Assembly: GCA_024279575.1 (NCBI GenBank)
Contig: JAJRRJ010000063.1
Location: 1-15,271 of the forward strand
Source of the DNA: Alphaproteobacteria bacterium
GTDB taxonomy: Bacteria; Pseudomonadota; Alphaproteobacteria; Rhizobiales; Devosiaceae
Reading direction: 5' to 3'
Length of the DNA: 15,271 bases
In this document: positions 1 to 7,194 of the stretch, in pieces
How the letters are laid out: every line of letters begins with the position of its first letter
Position numbering within the stretch: the stretch's first letter is position 1
Program-made: the position numbers and the translations under genes
The notes under the pieces: generated by a model
What the model saw: the letters and a program-made list of their open reading frames with translations, nothing else
Databases searched by the model: none
What the model was told of the DNA's origin: nothing

Positions 1-535
1 ATTCTACCGGTTCAAGGCTTTGACCAATCCCGCGCATAATCAGTGCAGTGTTTTTCAGACATGCGGGCACATCTGCTCCAAGTTCAAGTGCCAATTCTGC
101 TAACTCGATTTGATCAATTTTTGCTCCTGCTCCTTCCTTAAGCAGATTGAGAACCGCTGCCGCATCGGCTGACCCTCCTCCGATTCCAGCGGCCACGGGC
201 AGATTTTTCGTCAATGAAACAGATAAATGTCGGGGCAGTGCATCAGGCCATTTGGAACGGAAAATCCTAAGTGCACGCAACACAAGATTGTTTTCGTCAG
301 CGCTTAAACCCTGGGCGAACGGCCCATCAATGCTTAGCTGGTCGCCTAGTTGCCCCTTGGCCTGCTCAATCGAAACCTGATCACCAATCCGGGCAAAAAC
401 AACCAGACTTTGCAATTGATGGTATCCATCACTGCGCTGCCCGCTCACATGCAGATTTAAGTTGATTTTTGCGTGGGCGCAGCCGGACCTGTTTACATAC
501 TGGTGAGCATCAAAGCAGTGACTTTTTTTGCTCAT
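1..535 (-). CDS. ispE: 4-diphosphocytidyl-2-C-methyl-D-erythritol kinase (IspE), 3' end outside window
   Basis: IspE is a cytosolic GHMP kinase. It phosphorylates the 2-hydroxyl of CDP-methylerythritol in the MEP pathway to isoprenoid precursors. About 178 N-terminal residues of a protein usually near 290 are visible; the rest lies left of base 1. On the minus strand the translation opens MSKKSHCFDAHQYVNRSG, then has the family's substrate-site segment AHAKINLNLHV with DGYHQLQSL. Near residues 117-132 is the ATP-binding GHMP loop LPVAAGIGGGSADAAA, followed by LGADVPACL. The ATG at 535-533 is chosen because it overlaps the TGA of the upstream TPR gene (ATGA at 532-535), which suggests translational coupling. 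An ispE next to a TPR protein gene is common in Hyphomicrobiales, from memory. The motif match leaves little doubt. Confidence 0.95.
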   Translation of the reverse strand, partial: MSKKSHCFDAHQYVNRSGCAHAKINLNLHVSGQRSDGYHQLQSLVVFARIGDQVSIEQAKGQLGDQLSIDGPFAQGLSADENNLVLRALRIFRSKWPDALPRHLSVSLTKNLPVAAGIGGGSADAAAVLNLLKEGAGAKIDQIELAELALELGADVPACLKNTALIMRGIGQSLEPVE

Positions 536-1221
536 GTTCCTTCAGTATCAGGCAGGCCATTTTCAAGTTTTGGCATAACCCTTGCAGAAACTGTACCCTG
601 TTCATCCATTGCCAGGGCGATATTCCACTGAAAATACGCTTCATTTTTGCGTCCCACACGCCAATATGCATCCCCGAGATGGTCATTGATTTCAGGATCA
701 TTGGGGCTGAGCTTTACAGCTTCTTCAAGAATTTGCACAGCTTCATCAAACCGGTTCAGTTTGAAAATTGCCCACCCCAGAGAATCAACAATATATCCAT
801 CACCTGGATTTGAGCGAACCGCCTGTTCAATCATGCCCAAGGCTCTTTGCAGATTTATACCCATTTCGGCCCATGAATAGCCCAGATAATTCAAAACCTG
901 AGGTTGGGAGGGATTAAGTTCCAGCGCCCGTAAAAAATCACTCTCTGCTTCTTCCCATGCGCCCCGGCGTTCGTTGGCAATGCCACGCAAATAAAAGAAA
1001 CGCCAGTCCCGGGGGCGTTCGCCGCCAACGAGGGCAATGGCTTTTGAATAGACCTGGGCGGATTCATCAAATTGTTCATCCACACGAAGCAAATCCCCAA
1101 GCGCAGTAATGGCAACCAGACTATCGGGGTTTGTGGTAACAATATTGCGCAGCCGCCTGATTGCCTCAGGGCGATCACCCAATGAATCAATGTTTTGAGC
1201 AACGCGTGTTAGTGCCCCCAC
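532..1221 (-). CDS. C-terminal half of a TPR-repeat protein (split gene)
   Basis: This 229-codon reading frame holds about five tetratricopeptide repeats (roughly residues 35-207). They include segments very typical of an exported alphaproteobacterial TPR protein: NYLGYSWAEMGINL, DGYIVDSLGWAIFKL and NDHLGDAYWRVGRK. TPRs are helical protein-binding scaffolds; no enzymatic motif is visible. The frame continues directly that of the upstream fragment, separated only by the TAA at 1260-1258 and 12 sense codons (VYSHIPRDSLYR). The GTG at 1221 is the first possible restart, but no convincing Shine-Dalgarno precedes it, so independent translation is doubtful. Its TGA overlaps the ispE ATG. It is best read as the second half of an ancestral protein of about 560-584 residues. 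Confidence 0.8.
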   Translation of the reverse strand: MGALTRVAQNIDSLGDRPEAIRRLRNIVTTNPDSLVAITALGDLLRVDEQFDESAQVYSKAIALVGGERPRDWRFFYLRGIANERRGAWEEAESDFLRALELNPSQPQVLNYLGYSWAEMGINLQRALGMIEQAVRSNPGDGYIVDSLGWAIFKLNRFDEAVQILEEAVKLSPNDPEINDHLGDAYWRVGRKNEAYFQWNIALAMDEQGTVSARVMPKLENGLPDTEGT

Positions 1222-1257
1222 CCGGTATAAGGAATCGCGGGGAATATGAGAATAAAC

Positions 1258-1260
1258 TTA
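1258..1260 (-). other. In-frame premature stop (TAA) splitting the TPR gene
   Basis: On the minus strand the codons read GAA GCC GCA AAT TAA GTT TAT TCT CAT. Both sides translate in one frame into continuous TPR-protein sequence (ERFEAAN / VYSHIPRDS). One base change (for example from CAA or GAA) would produce it; no insertion or deletion is needed. Confidence 0.85.
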
Positions 1261-2220
1261 ATTTGCGGCTTCAAAGCGCTCGGATGCCTCAAGAAACTGA
1301 GCAATACTAAGCGACAGGGTGTCCGATTTTGGATGCAGATAACGGCCAAGCTGCAGGAACACCATTGCAACTTCGGGTGAGCCATCACGGCCTATGGCCA
1401 CACCAATGCCCTGAAATAATTCGGATGCAGCCATTGGAATTGAGGTGGCGAACTTTCCAGGAAGACGGCCAGCCAGAATGTGTTGGCGCACATAATCGAC
1501 ACTTGGATGGCTTAAGCCCTGCGCTTCAAATTCACTCAGGACATCAAGTGCCTCCTGAGCATTCCCTTCGTTGGCCAGTATTCGTACATAGAGCTCAACA
1601 ACCCGCCCCATAAAGGGATCATTTTCATACGCTGTGCGTGCATAATCCATGGCAACAGGTTTACCGGCGAGGTCCGCCATCAAAGCCTTGTGAAATGCCA
1701 GAAAATTTTGCAACGACCCATTGGCAGAACGATCCAGTTCCTTGAAACCCGTTTCAATATCTGTTTGCCCCACCCGCGCCCACGCACGCACAACCGCTGC
1801 GGAAATATCAACAAAATCTGACAACCCAACCCCTTCCAGGCTTGAAATTACCGATGCATAGCGTCTCTCTTTGAGCGCAACCGTTGCAATAACAAGTTTA
1901 GCAAGGGAGTTGCTGGGAGCCAGTTCCAGCATCCGCCGCGCCACAGGTTCCGCCTCACGAACCCGGCCATCAGCTACCAGTGCGGCAAACGCACGCTCGA
2001 TAACTGCAGGATTGTCCCATTGGCTTTGGGCAGCATCCATCAAAGCGCTTGCAGCATCAGAAGTGCTTAGTTCTTTGAAGGCATATTGTCCGGCCAAAAA
2101 GCTTCCCGATGGACTGGGAAATCGAAATTGGGAGGGTTGGGCGTTTGCCAGGCCAGTTGGCAAAGCAATCAGCAGAATTGCCAGAAACCTGGCGCAAAGC
2201 ACTTTATTTATGCGTAACAA
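1258..2220 (-). CDS. N-terminal half of an exported TPR-repeat protein (split gene)
   Basis: This frame encodes a signal peptide followed by degenerate helical repeats of TPR type, e.g. NPAVIERAFAALVADGRVREAEPVARRMLELAP. I chose the TTG at 2220-2218. It gives MLRINKVLCARFLAILLIALP, a textbook basic n-region and hydrophobic core, with likely cleavage after GLANA before Q. A purine-rich stretch (GAAAGAGA) lies a few bases upstream. An earlier TTG at 2286 would add 22 polar residues that spoil the signal, and a GTG at 2202 is also possible. The product should be periplasmic or envelope-associated. Translation ends at TAA 1260-1258 although the same frame stays open for another 242 codons, so this is probably half of a broken gene. 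Partner unknown. Confidence 0.75.
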   Translation of the reverse strand: MLRINKVLCARFLAILLIALPTGLANAQPSQFRFPSPSGSFLAGQYAFKELSTSDAASALMDAAQSQWDNPAVIERAFAALVADGRVREAEPVARRMLELAPSNSLAKLVIATVALKERRYASVISSLEGVGLSDFVDISAAVVRAWARVGQTDIETGFKELDRSANGSLQNFLAFHKALMADLAGKPVAMDYARTAYENDPFMGRVVELYVRILANEGNAQEALDVLSEFEAQGLSHPSVDYVRQHILAGRLPGKFATSIPMAASELFQGIGVAIGRDGSPEVAMVFLQLGRYLHPKSDTLSLSIAQFLEASERFEAAN

Positions 2221-2391
2221 TTCTGTTCTCTTTCGCTTTGAGTTGAATATAGTGTTCTTTAGTATGGATATTTGGCTGAATACCAAATTGCAAGCCGTTC
2301 AAAGCCCGTCGCATGTGCATGCCACACAATCAAGTCAAAAAACTGTTGGTGAGACAAGACAGCGGCGTGCGGGTATGTGATAAGAGAGAAC

Positions 2392-3225
2392 ATGAGGGCA
2401 GAAAAACAAAAAGAATCACAGCAAATTCTTGCGTTGTTACAATGGTATCAGGCAGCAGGCGTCGACATCTGTGTAAACGATAAGCCCGGTGACCAGTTTA
2501 GCCTTGGTAACAATCCTGTACAATCCAAAATTATATCCGCCCGCCCCCCTCAAACATCTGACGTTGCTTCCCGGACAAAGGTCATCGCACAACATGGCAT
2601 CGATGCAAGCCAAGGTGACCCCATTCAAGCAAAAAAAATTGCCCAAAATGCAAAAACTCTAGAGGAATTACGCACATCTCTGGAAAATCTTGAAGGATGC
2701 ACTTTACGGCTTCGGGCCACCCAGCTGGTATTTGGCGAGGGAAACCCTGACGCCCAGATTATGCTGGTTGGCAAAGCTCCCTCCAAAGACGACGATTTAA
2801 GCGGGCAGGCCTTTTCAGGCAATGCGGGGGAATTGCTCAACAATATGCTCACGTCAATCGGACTTGATCGAACAGAGGTATATCTGGCCAATATTGTACA
2901 CTGGCGCCCGCCTGGAAACAGGGACCCAGCCCCCCATGAGGTTGATATGTGCCTGCCGTTCCTTAAACGGCAGATTGAGCTTGTGGCTCCAAAAATCATC
3001 ATTACCCTTGGCGAAATGGCTGCAAAATCTTTGCTGGAGCAAAACAAACCCCTTACCAGTCTGCGTGGGAACTGGACCCACACACAGATCGGCACCCACA
3101 AAACTCAAATACTGGCCAGTTTGCACCCGGAATTTTTGCTCAAGCAACCGGCGCAAAAATTCAGCGCCTGGTCAGACCTTCAAAAACTACAAAAGGCCGC
3201 AGCACAACTATGTCAAACCTCCTAA
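2392..3225 (+). CDS. Uracil-DNA glycosylase, family 4-like, with altered motifs
   Basis: This is a member of the UDG superfamily, which removes uracil from DNA as the first step of base excision repair. The first 110 residues are a poorly conserved extension (ILALLQWYQAAGVD), typical of alphaproteobacterial members. The core begins at LVFGEGNPDAQIMLVG and includes NIVHWRPPGNRDP, the helix IELVAPKIIITLG, and the second catalytic motif as SLHPEFLLKQPAQK, with the His kept. Motif 1, usually GEAPG with DED and FVG following, reads GKAPS (residues 127-131) with DDD and FSG. Two of the four canonical iron-sulfur cysteines are missing: one before C103, and the Cys usual before RPP, which is Trp here. 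I chose the ATG at 2392, preceded by AAGAGAGA; a GTG at 2377 would add five residues. The gene overlaps the next by 16 bases. Family membership is firm; full activity is uncertain. Confidence 0.88.
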   Translation: MRAEKQKESQQILALLQWYQAAGVDICVNDKPGDQFSLGNNPVQSKIISARPPQTSDVASRTKVIAQHGIDASQGDPIQAKKIAQNAKTLEELRTSLENLEGCTLRLRATQLVFGEGNPDAQIMLVGKAPSKDDDLSGQAFSGNAGELLNNMLTSIGLDRTEVYLANIVHWRPPGNRDPAPHEVDMCLPFLKRQIELVAPKIIITLGEMAAKSLLEQNKPLTSLRGNWTHTQIGTHKTQILASLHPEFLLKQPAQKFSAWSDLQKLQKAAAQLCQTS

Positions 3226-4454
3226 AAATTCAGGCGCTTTTTATATCATCTGCACTGCTGATGTTTGGTGGTGGGTTACAGGGCCTGTTGCTGTCTGTTC
3301 GCGGGGCAGAGGAGGGATTTTCCATTTTTGCACTGGGTTTGATTGGCACGGGCTGGTCCATAGGATTCATTGCCGGATCAATTTTTGTACCACTGGTGGT
3401 GCGCCGCACGGGGCATATTCGCGCCTATTCTGTTATGGCTGCCCTGGGTACTCTGGCCATTTTGCTCAATCTGCTCTGGATCAGCGAATTGGGATGGAGT
3501 GTGTTGCGCATCCTTTCGGGTTTTTGTTTTGCCGGCGCAGCAATGATTGTTGAAAGCTGGCTGAATGAAGTTTCTGACAACAAAAGCCGCGGCACAATCT
3601 TTTCCCTTTATGTGATGATCAACATGGCCTTTTTGACGTTGGGGCAGCTTGCCATCTCCTATACGGGTATTTTGGGATATTTACCATTTATCGTCGGAGC
3701 AATGGCCTTTGTTCTGGCACTGTTACCCACCGCGCTGACAACCCGGCAACAGCCTCGCCCCTTGACTTCAGCCAAGATAGACCTCGCCCTTTTACTACGC
3801 ACCTCCCCGATTGCAGTCATTGCCAGTTTTTGTGTTGGCATTGCAAATGGCACCTTTTATACGCTGGCTCCTGTCCTTGGATTTTCGCAAGGGTTAAGCG
3901 CCACAAGCATTGCTCAATTTATGAGTGTTGCGATGGTTCTGGGTGCACTGTCCCAGGTTCCGTGTGGCCGTTTGTCTGATAAAATTGACCGGCGCTGGGT
4001 GATCATGGGTGCAGGATTAACTGCCAGTGTAATGGGCCTTGTGTTGGCATTCGTGCACCCAAGCGAGGGCTGGTTGCTTTATGTGCTGTTTGGATTTTAC
4101 GGGTTTGCCGCATTTCCAATCCATGCGGTTGCTGTCGCCCACGCCAATGATGCAGCAAAAGAGGGCCAGTTTGCGCCAATCGCGGCGGGCATGCTTTTGA
4201 CATTTGGTTTTGGATTGGCAATAGGCCCGTTGATTTCTGCTTGGCTGATGAATGATTTCATGCCCTCATACATGTTTCTTGTCACCGCGGCCTTTCACGG
4301 AATTCTGGCGATTTCCGCCTTTATTCGCATGAAAGTCCGTCCCATTGAAAACCCTGAAGATCACGCTCCCTTTAGGGCCGTTCCCATGGAGCGGAGTTCA
4401 ACCGCCACCACCATGACCCTTGATCCGCGTGCTGAAGAAAATACCAAAAACTAG
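3210..4454 (+). CDS. MFS transporter, YcaD-like
   Basis: This is a 414-residue inner-membrane protein of the major facilitator superfamily with a pattern consistent with 12 hydrophobic helices. Supporting segments are the cytoplasmic-loop motif VRRTGHIRAYSVMAALG after helix 2, AGAAMIVESWLNEVSDNKSRG (the ESWLN stretch is typical of YcaD-like carriers), and the second-half loop GRLSDKIDRRWVIM. A hydrophilic tail of about 35 residues follows the last helix. The ATG lies inside the end of the uracil-DNA glycosylase gene (16-base overlap), so the two are probably co-transcribed. The substrate cannot be deduced; homologues are usually annotated as sugar or drug transporters with little proof. Confidence 0.88.
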   Translation: MSNLLKIQALFISSALLMFGGGLQGLLLSVRGAEEGFSIFALGLIGTGWSIGFIAGSIFVPLVVRRTGHIRAYSVMAALGTLAILLNLLWISELGWSVLRILSGFCFAGAAMIVESWLNEVSDNKSRGTIFSLYVMINMAFLTLGQLAISYTGILGYLPFIVGAMAFVLALLPTALTTRQQPRPLTSAKIDLALLLRTSPIAVIASFCVGIANGTFYTLAPVLGFSQGLSATSIAQFMSVAMVLGALSQVPCGRLSDKIDRRWVIMGAGLTASVMGLVLAFVHPSEGWLLYVLFGFYGFAAFPIHAVAVAHANDAAKEGQFAPIAAGMLLTFGFGLAIGPLISAWLMNDFMPSYMFLVTAAFHGILAISAFIRMKVRPIENPEDHAPFRAVPMERSSTATTMTLDPRAEENTKN

Positions 4455-4468
4455 AAAGAGTCCCGCCA

Positions 4469-5017
4469 ATGTTTCCTTCCAAACTCAGTGAATCTAAAAA
4501 ATTCGTGCCACTAAACATCGCCGTGCTTGTTGTTTCGGACACCCGCACCCTAAACGATGATGTAAGCGGGGCATTACTTGAAAACATGCTTGTTGAGGAT
4601 GGGCATAAATGCGCCGCAAGAATTGTGGTCAAAGATGATGTTGCCCAAATTCGCGCTACTGTTCAGGGTTGGGTTGCTGACCCTGACGTAGATATCGTAA
4701 TCACGACCGGGGGCACAGGTTTTTCCGGGTTTGACGTGACGCCTGAAGCGGTAGAGCCGTTATTTGACAAGCACATGGAAGGTTTTTCAGCACTTTTTCA
4801 TGCCTATTCTGCTCAAAAAATTGGTACCTCCACAATGCTATCGCGGGCGACCGCAGGGCTTGCGGCAACGACCTTTATATTTTGTCTTCCGGGTTCAAAG
4901 GGGGCCTGTCAGGATGCATGGCAGGGCATTATTCGCCACCAGCTCAACTATCGGCATGGGCCATGTAATCTCGTTGAGCTAATGCCTCGGCTTGGGGAGC
5001 ACTTAACTCAAAAATAG
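4469..5017 (+). CDS. moaB: Molybdopterin adenylyltransferase-type protein MoaB/MogA
   Basis: This is a cytosolic MoaB/MogA-fold protein of molybdenum cofactor synthesis. Family members adenylylate molybdopterin before metal insertion; the precise activity of proteobacterial MoaB is less settled. The 182 residues have the hallmark order: VLVVSDTR (residues 19-26), the nucleotide-binding TTGGTGFSGFDVTPEAV (79-95), the segment GTSTMLSRATAG (119-130) and LPGSKGA (140-146). Length fits the family. It starts 14 bases after the MFS gene, with AGAAAGAG upstream of the ATG, and probably belongs to the same transcript. No other molybdenum gene is in the window, so the cofactor pathway must be encoded elsewhere. 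Confidence 0.93.
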   Translation: MFPSKLSESKKFVPLNIAVLVVSDTRTLNDDVSGALLENMLVEDGHKCAARIVVKDDVAQIRATVQGWVADPDVDIVITTGGTGFSGFDVTPEAVEPLFDKHMEGFSALFHAYSAQKIGTSTMLSRATAGLAATTFIFCLPGSKGACQDAWQGIIRHQLNYRHGPCNLVELMPRLGEHLTQK

Positions 5018-5053
5018 CCCACGAGCCTAAAATTCAGATAAAATTTACTATTT

Positions 5054-5068
5054 GTTCTTTATTTGTTC
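5054..5068 (+). promoter_or_regulatory. Putative LexA (SOS) box GTTC-N7-GTTC
   Basis: The sequence GTTC TTTATTT GTTC is an exact match to the direct-repeat LexA operator known for many Alphaproteobacteria. It lies in the 120-bp gap between moaB and the radical SAM gene, 70 bases before the chosen start codon. A TATAGG hexamer at 5080-5085 could be a -10 element, which would put the operator over the promoter. The AT-rich flanks match known sites. It is a pattern match only. Confidence 0.6.
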
Positions 5069-5137
5069 TCATTTTCTGTTATAGGTCTTCACAAAAGCAG
5101 GCTCCGATTTTGGGTGTCCGGCAACAGGAGAGATATA

Positions 5138-6298
5138 ATGGTTCCCCAATTCGCCCCCTCTTTTGACCAGATTGAGCGGTTGGCCGCTTCGCATGATGCC
5201 GATATTTTACAGTTCAAAATGGTCGATCCTGCACGCAATCGCGGGCGAGGCGCACAAAGCAATCGCTCTGGAAAATTTGAAGCCGTGCAGCGGGATAGCT
5301 TTGACGATGGTTGGACCACCAGTGACCCCACTCCCCCTTTTGAGACCATTGAACATATTGAGCGCGCCTCAACAATCATCAACCGGAACAAATCTCCCGA
5401 CTTACATTTTGATCGCTCGATTAATCCTTATCGGGGGTGCGCGCATGGCTGTTCCTATTGTTATGCACGCCCCACCCACACATTTTTGGGGCATTCTGCA
5501 GGATTGGATTTCGAGCGGGATATTTATGTTAAACCAAATGCGGCTGAATTGCTCAAGCAAGAACTGTCCCACTCTCGTTACCGGGCAAAAACAATTGGCA
5601 TTGGCACCAATACCGATCCCTATCAGCCTGTTGAAAAAAAGCATAAAATCATGCGCGGTCTTCTAAAAGTCCTGCTTGATACAAAACATCCGGTAACCAT
5701 CACAACCAAGTCAGCGTTAATCCTGCGTGATGTGGATATTCTTGCGCAAATGGCAAAGCAAAATCTGGTGTCTGTGGCCGTGTCTATTACCTCTCTGGAT
5801 CATAAATTGTCGCGTTGGATGGAGCCGCGGGCATCTGCCCCCGCCAAACGACTAAATGCAATAAAAATGCTGTCTGAGGCGAGCATCCCCACCCATGTTT
5901 TGGTAGCCCCGATGATCCCTGCCATCAATGATATGGAGCTGGAGAGAATAGTGGAGGCGGCTACAGCACAAGGGGCGGTTGGCGCGCAAATGATTATGCT
6001 TCGGCTTCCGGGGGAAGTGAAGGACATTTTCAGGGAGTGGCTGTTGCGTTATTACCCGAACAAGGTTTCCCATGTACTCAACCTTGTGCGCGACGTACGT
6101 GGCGGGCGCAAAAACGGTCGTACAAATGATGCACGGTTTCATTCACGGTTTGTTGGCCAGGGGCCCTACGCCATAATGCTTCAACAACGTTTTGAGAGAA
6201 TTGTGGAAAAACTTCAGCTTCAAAAAAAACCTCTGGTTCTGCGCTCTGATCTGTTTGTTCCTCCAGCCAGGAATAACCAGCAACTTTCCTTATTTTGA
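5138..6298 (+). CDS. PA0069-family radical SAM protein (SplB/COG1533-like)
   Basis: This is a 386-residue radical S-adenosylmethionine protein. The cluster motif is RGCAHGCSYCYARP with C101, C105 and C108 (C-x3-C-x2-C), binding a [4Fe-4S] centre that cleaves SAM. Other conserved parts are SINPYRG before the motif, TIGIGTNTDPYQPVE, ITTKSALILRDVDIL and LRLPGEVKDIF. The family falls in the DNA-repair-photolyase-like group with spore photoproduct lyase, but its substrate is unknown to me. The ATG at 5138 is chosen because AGGAGAG stands five bases ahead; an upstream TTG at 5063 would start inside the putative LexA box. rnhB follows after 39 bases, and regulation by LexA is suggested by the upstream site. 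Confidence 0.92.
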   Translation: MVPQFAPSFDQIERLAASHDADILQFKMVDPARNRGRGAQSNRSGKFEAVQRDSFDDGWTTSDPTPPFETIEHIERASTIINRNKSPDLHFDRSINPYRGCAHGCSYCYARPTHTFLGHSAGLDFERDIYVKPNAAELLKQELSHSRYRAKTIGIGTNTDPYQPVEKKHKIMRGLLKVLLDTKHPVTITTKSALILRDVDILAQMAKQNLVSVAVSITSLDHKLSRWMEPRASAPAKRLNAIKMLSEASIPTHVLVAPMIPAINDMELERIVEAATAQGAVGAQMIMLRLPGEVKDIFREWLLRYYPNKVSHVLNLVRDVRGGRKNGRTNDARFHSRFVGQGPYAIMLQQRFERIVEKLQLQKKPLVLRSDLFVPPARNNQQLSLF

Positions 6299-6337
6299 GG
6301 CCTGTTGTGATGGAGTGACTTCCAGTAAAGTTTTGCC

Positions 6338-7000
6338 ATGAAACAACATGATTCTCTTTTTCCAAAAGTAGCACAAATGCCAGACTTTTCCCGTGAAAAA
6401 GAACTTATGGCGCAAGGGTATAAATCCATCGCAGGAATTGATGAGGCGGGGCGTGGACCCCTTGCCGGACCTGTGGTGGTAGCATCGGTTATTCTTGACC
6501 CGGACCATATTCCTGCCGGGCTGAATGACTCCAAAAAAATCAGCGAAAAAAGACGTGACAAATTGTTTACGCTCATTATTGAAACCGCCCAGGTTGCCAT
6601 TGTCAGTGCCCCCCCCGCCATTATTGCAATACTTAATATTCGCGGGGCAACTCTGTGGGCCATGAAGGAGGCGGTACTGGCCCTTCCCTGCCAGGCCGAC
6701 TATGCCCTGTTTGACGGGCGCGATGTTCCCCTAAACCTCTTTTGTGAAGCCGAAGCAATGGTCAAAGGAGATTCGCGTTCGTCTTCCATTGCCGCTGCAT
6801 CCATAGTGGCCAAAGTCACCCGCGACAACATGTGTCAAACCATGCACAAAGCAGCCCCAGAATTTGGTTTTTCCTCTCATAAGGGATATGGAACAGCTCA
6901 ACATTTAGATGCATTATCCTCTTTTGGTCCCACGCCCCATCATCGGGCAGATTTTGGGCCCGTCGCTGCGGCATTGTCCCGGCTGGCGCACAGCAGCTAA
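6338..7000 (+). CDS. rnhB: Ribonuclease HII
   Basis: RNase HII cleaves the RNA strand of RNA/DNA hybrids and incises at single ribonucleotides left in DNA by replication. The 220-residue protein has the metal-binding active site in order: IAGIDEAGRGPLAGPVV with D35 and E36, LFDGRD with D126, and MVKGDSRSSSIAAASIVAK with D145, then VTRD. The substrate-binding GRG and the C-terminal SHKGYGTAQH segment are present. A 20-residue leader precedes the core, and a different start (ATG for M14 or M24) is possible since no strong ribosome site is visible. It lies 39 bases behind the radical SAM gene and is likely in the same operon. Confidence 0.96.
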   Translation: MKQHDSLFPKVAQMPDFSREKELMAQGYKSIAGIDEAGRGPLAGPVVVASVILDPDHIPAGLNDSKKISEKRRDKLFTLIIETAQVAIVSAPPAIIAILNIRGATLWAMKEAVLALPCQADYALFDGRDVPLNLFCEAEAMVKGDSRSSSIAAASIVAKVTRDNMCQTMHKAAPEFGFSSHKGYGTAQHLDALSSFGPTPHHRADFGPVAAALSRLAHSS

Positions 7001-7090
7001 CCTGGCCCGTACTCCTTGTTCACGTTGGAATGCAGGTAAACAGCCGCTTCTTTTAGCACTTCACAAAATGCTGGCTAAATGCCGGACTTG

Positions 7091-7118
7091 TTGACGATCG
7101 CGCGCAGAGGCCTTATCT
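7091..7118 (+). promoter_or_regulatory. Possible sigma-70-type promoter for the U32 gene
   Basis: TTGACG (7091-7096) and TTATCT (7113-7118) are separated by 16 bp within the 194-bp gap between rnhB and the U32 gene. The gap shows no gene, RNA fold or terminator that I can support. The start of the U32 frame is about 75 bp further on. Confidence 0.3.
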
Positions 7119-7194
7119 GCGGTACATAACGCATGAATGCTACGCGGACATTTAGCTTTGCAAGCACTTAAAGCAGACACTTGGATCTATTGCC

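Noticed and set aside
1222..1257. Frameshift as the cause of the split TPR gene
   Set aside because: Both halves and the 12 codons between them are in one frame; only the TAA interrupts.
2224..2240. A second LexA box between the TPR and UDG genes
   Set aside because: GTTC is present but no second GTTC occurs seven bases on, and no GAAC-N7-GAAC on either strand.
2311..2319. GCATGTGCA, also found at 13443-13451, as a shared operator
   Set aside because: Nine bases twice in unrelated intergenic spots, with differing flanks and only 5-bp arms; consistent with chance.
1871..2380. Plus-strand open frame of 169 codons opposite the TPR gene
   Set aside because: It is a mirror of a coding strand with signal peptide and repeats; no recognisable domain and no ribosome site.
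5063..5137. Upstream TTG start giving a 411-residue radical SAM protein
   Set aside because: It would begin inside the LexA-like site without a ribosome site, whereas ATG 5138 has AGGAGAG at good spacing.
7001..7194. Small RNA or terminator in the gap after rnhB
   Set aside because: Only short, weak inverted repeats (AGCA/TGCT) and no T-run; nothing beyond a possible promoter can be supported.
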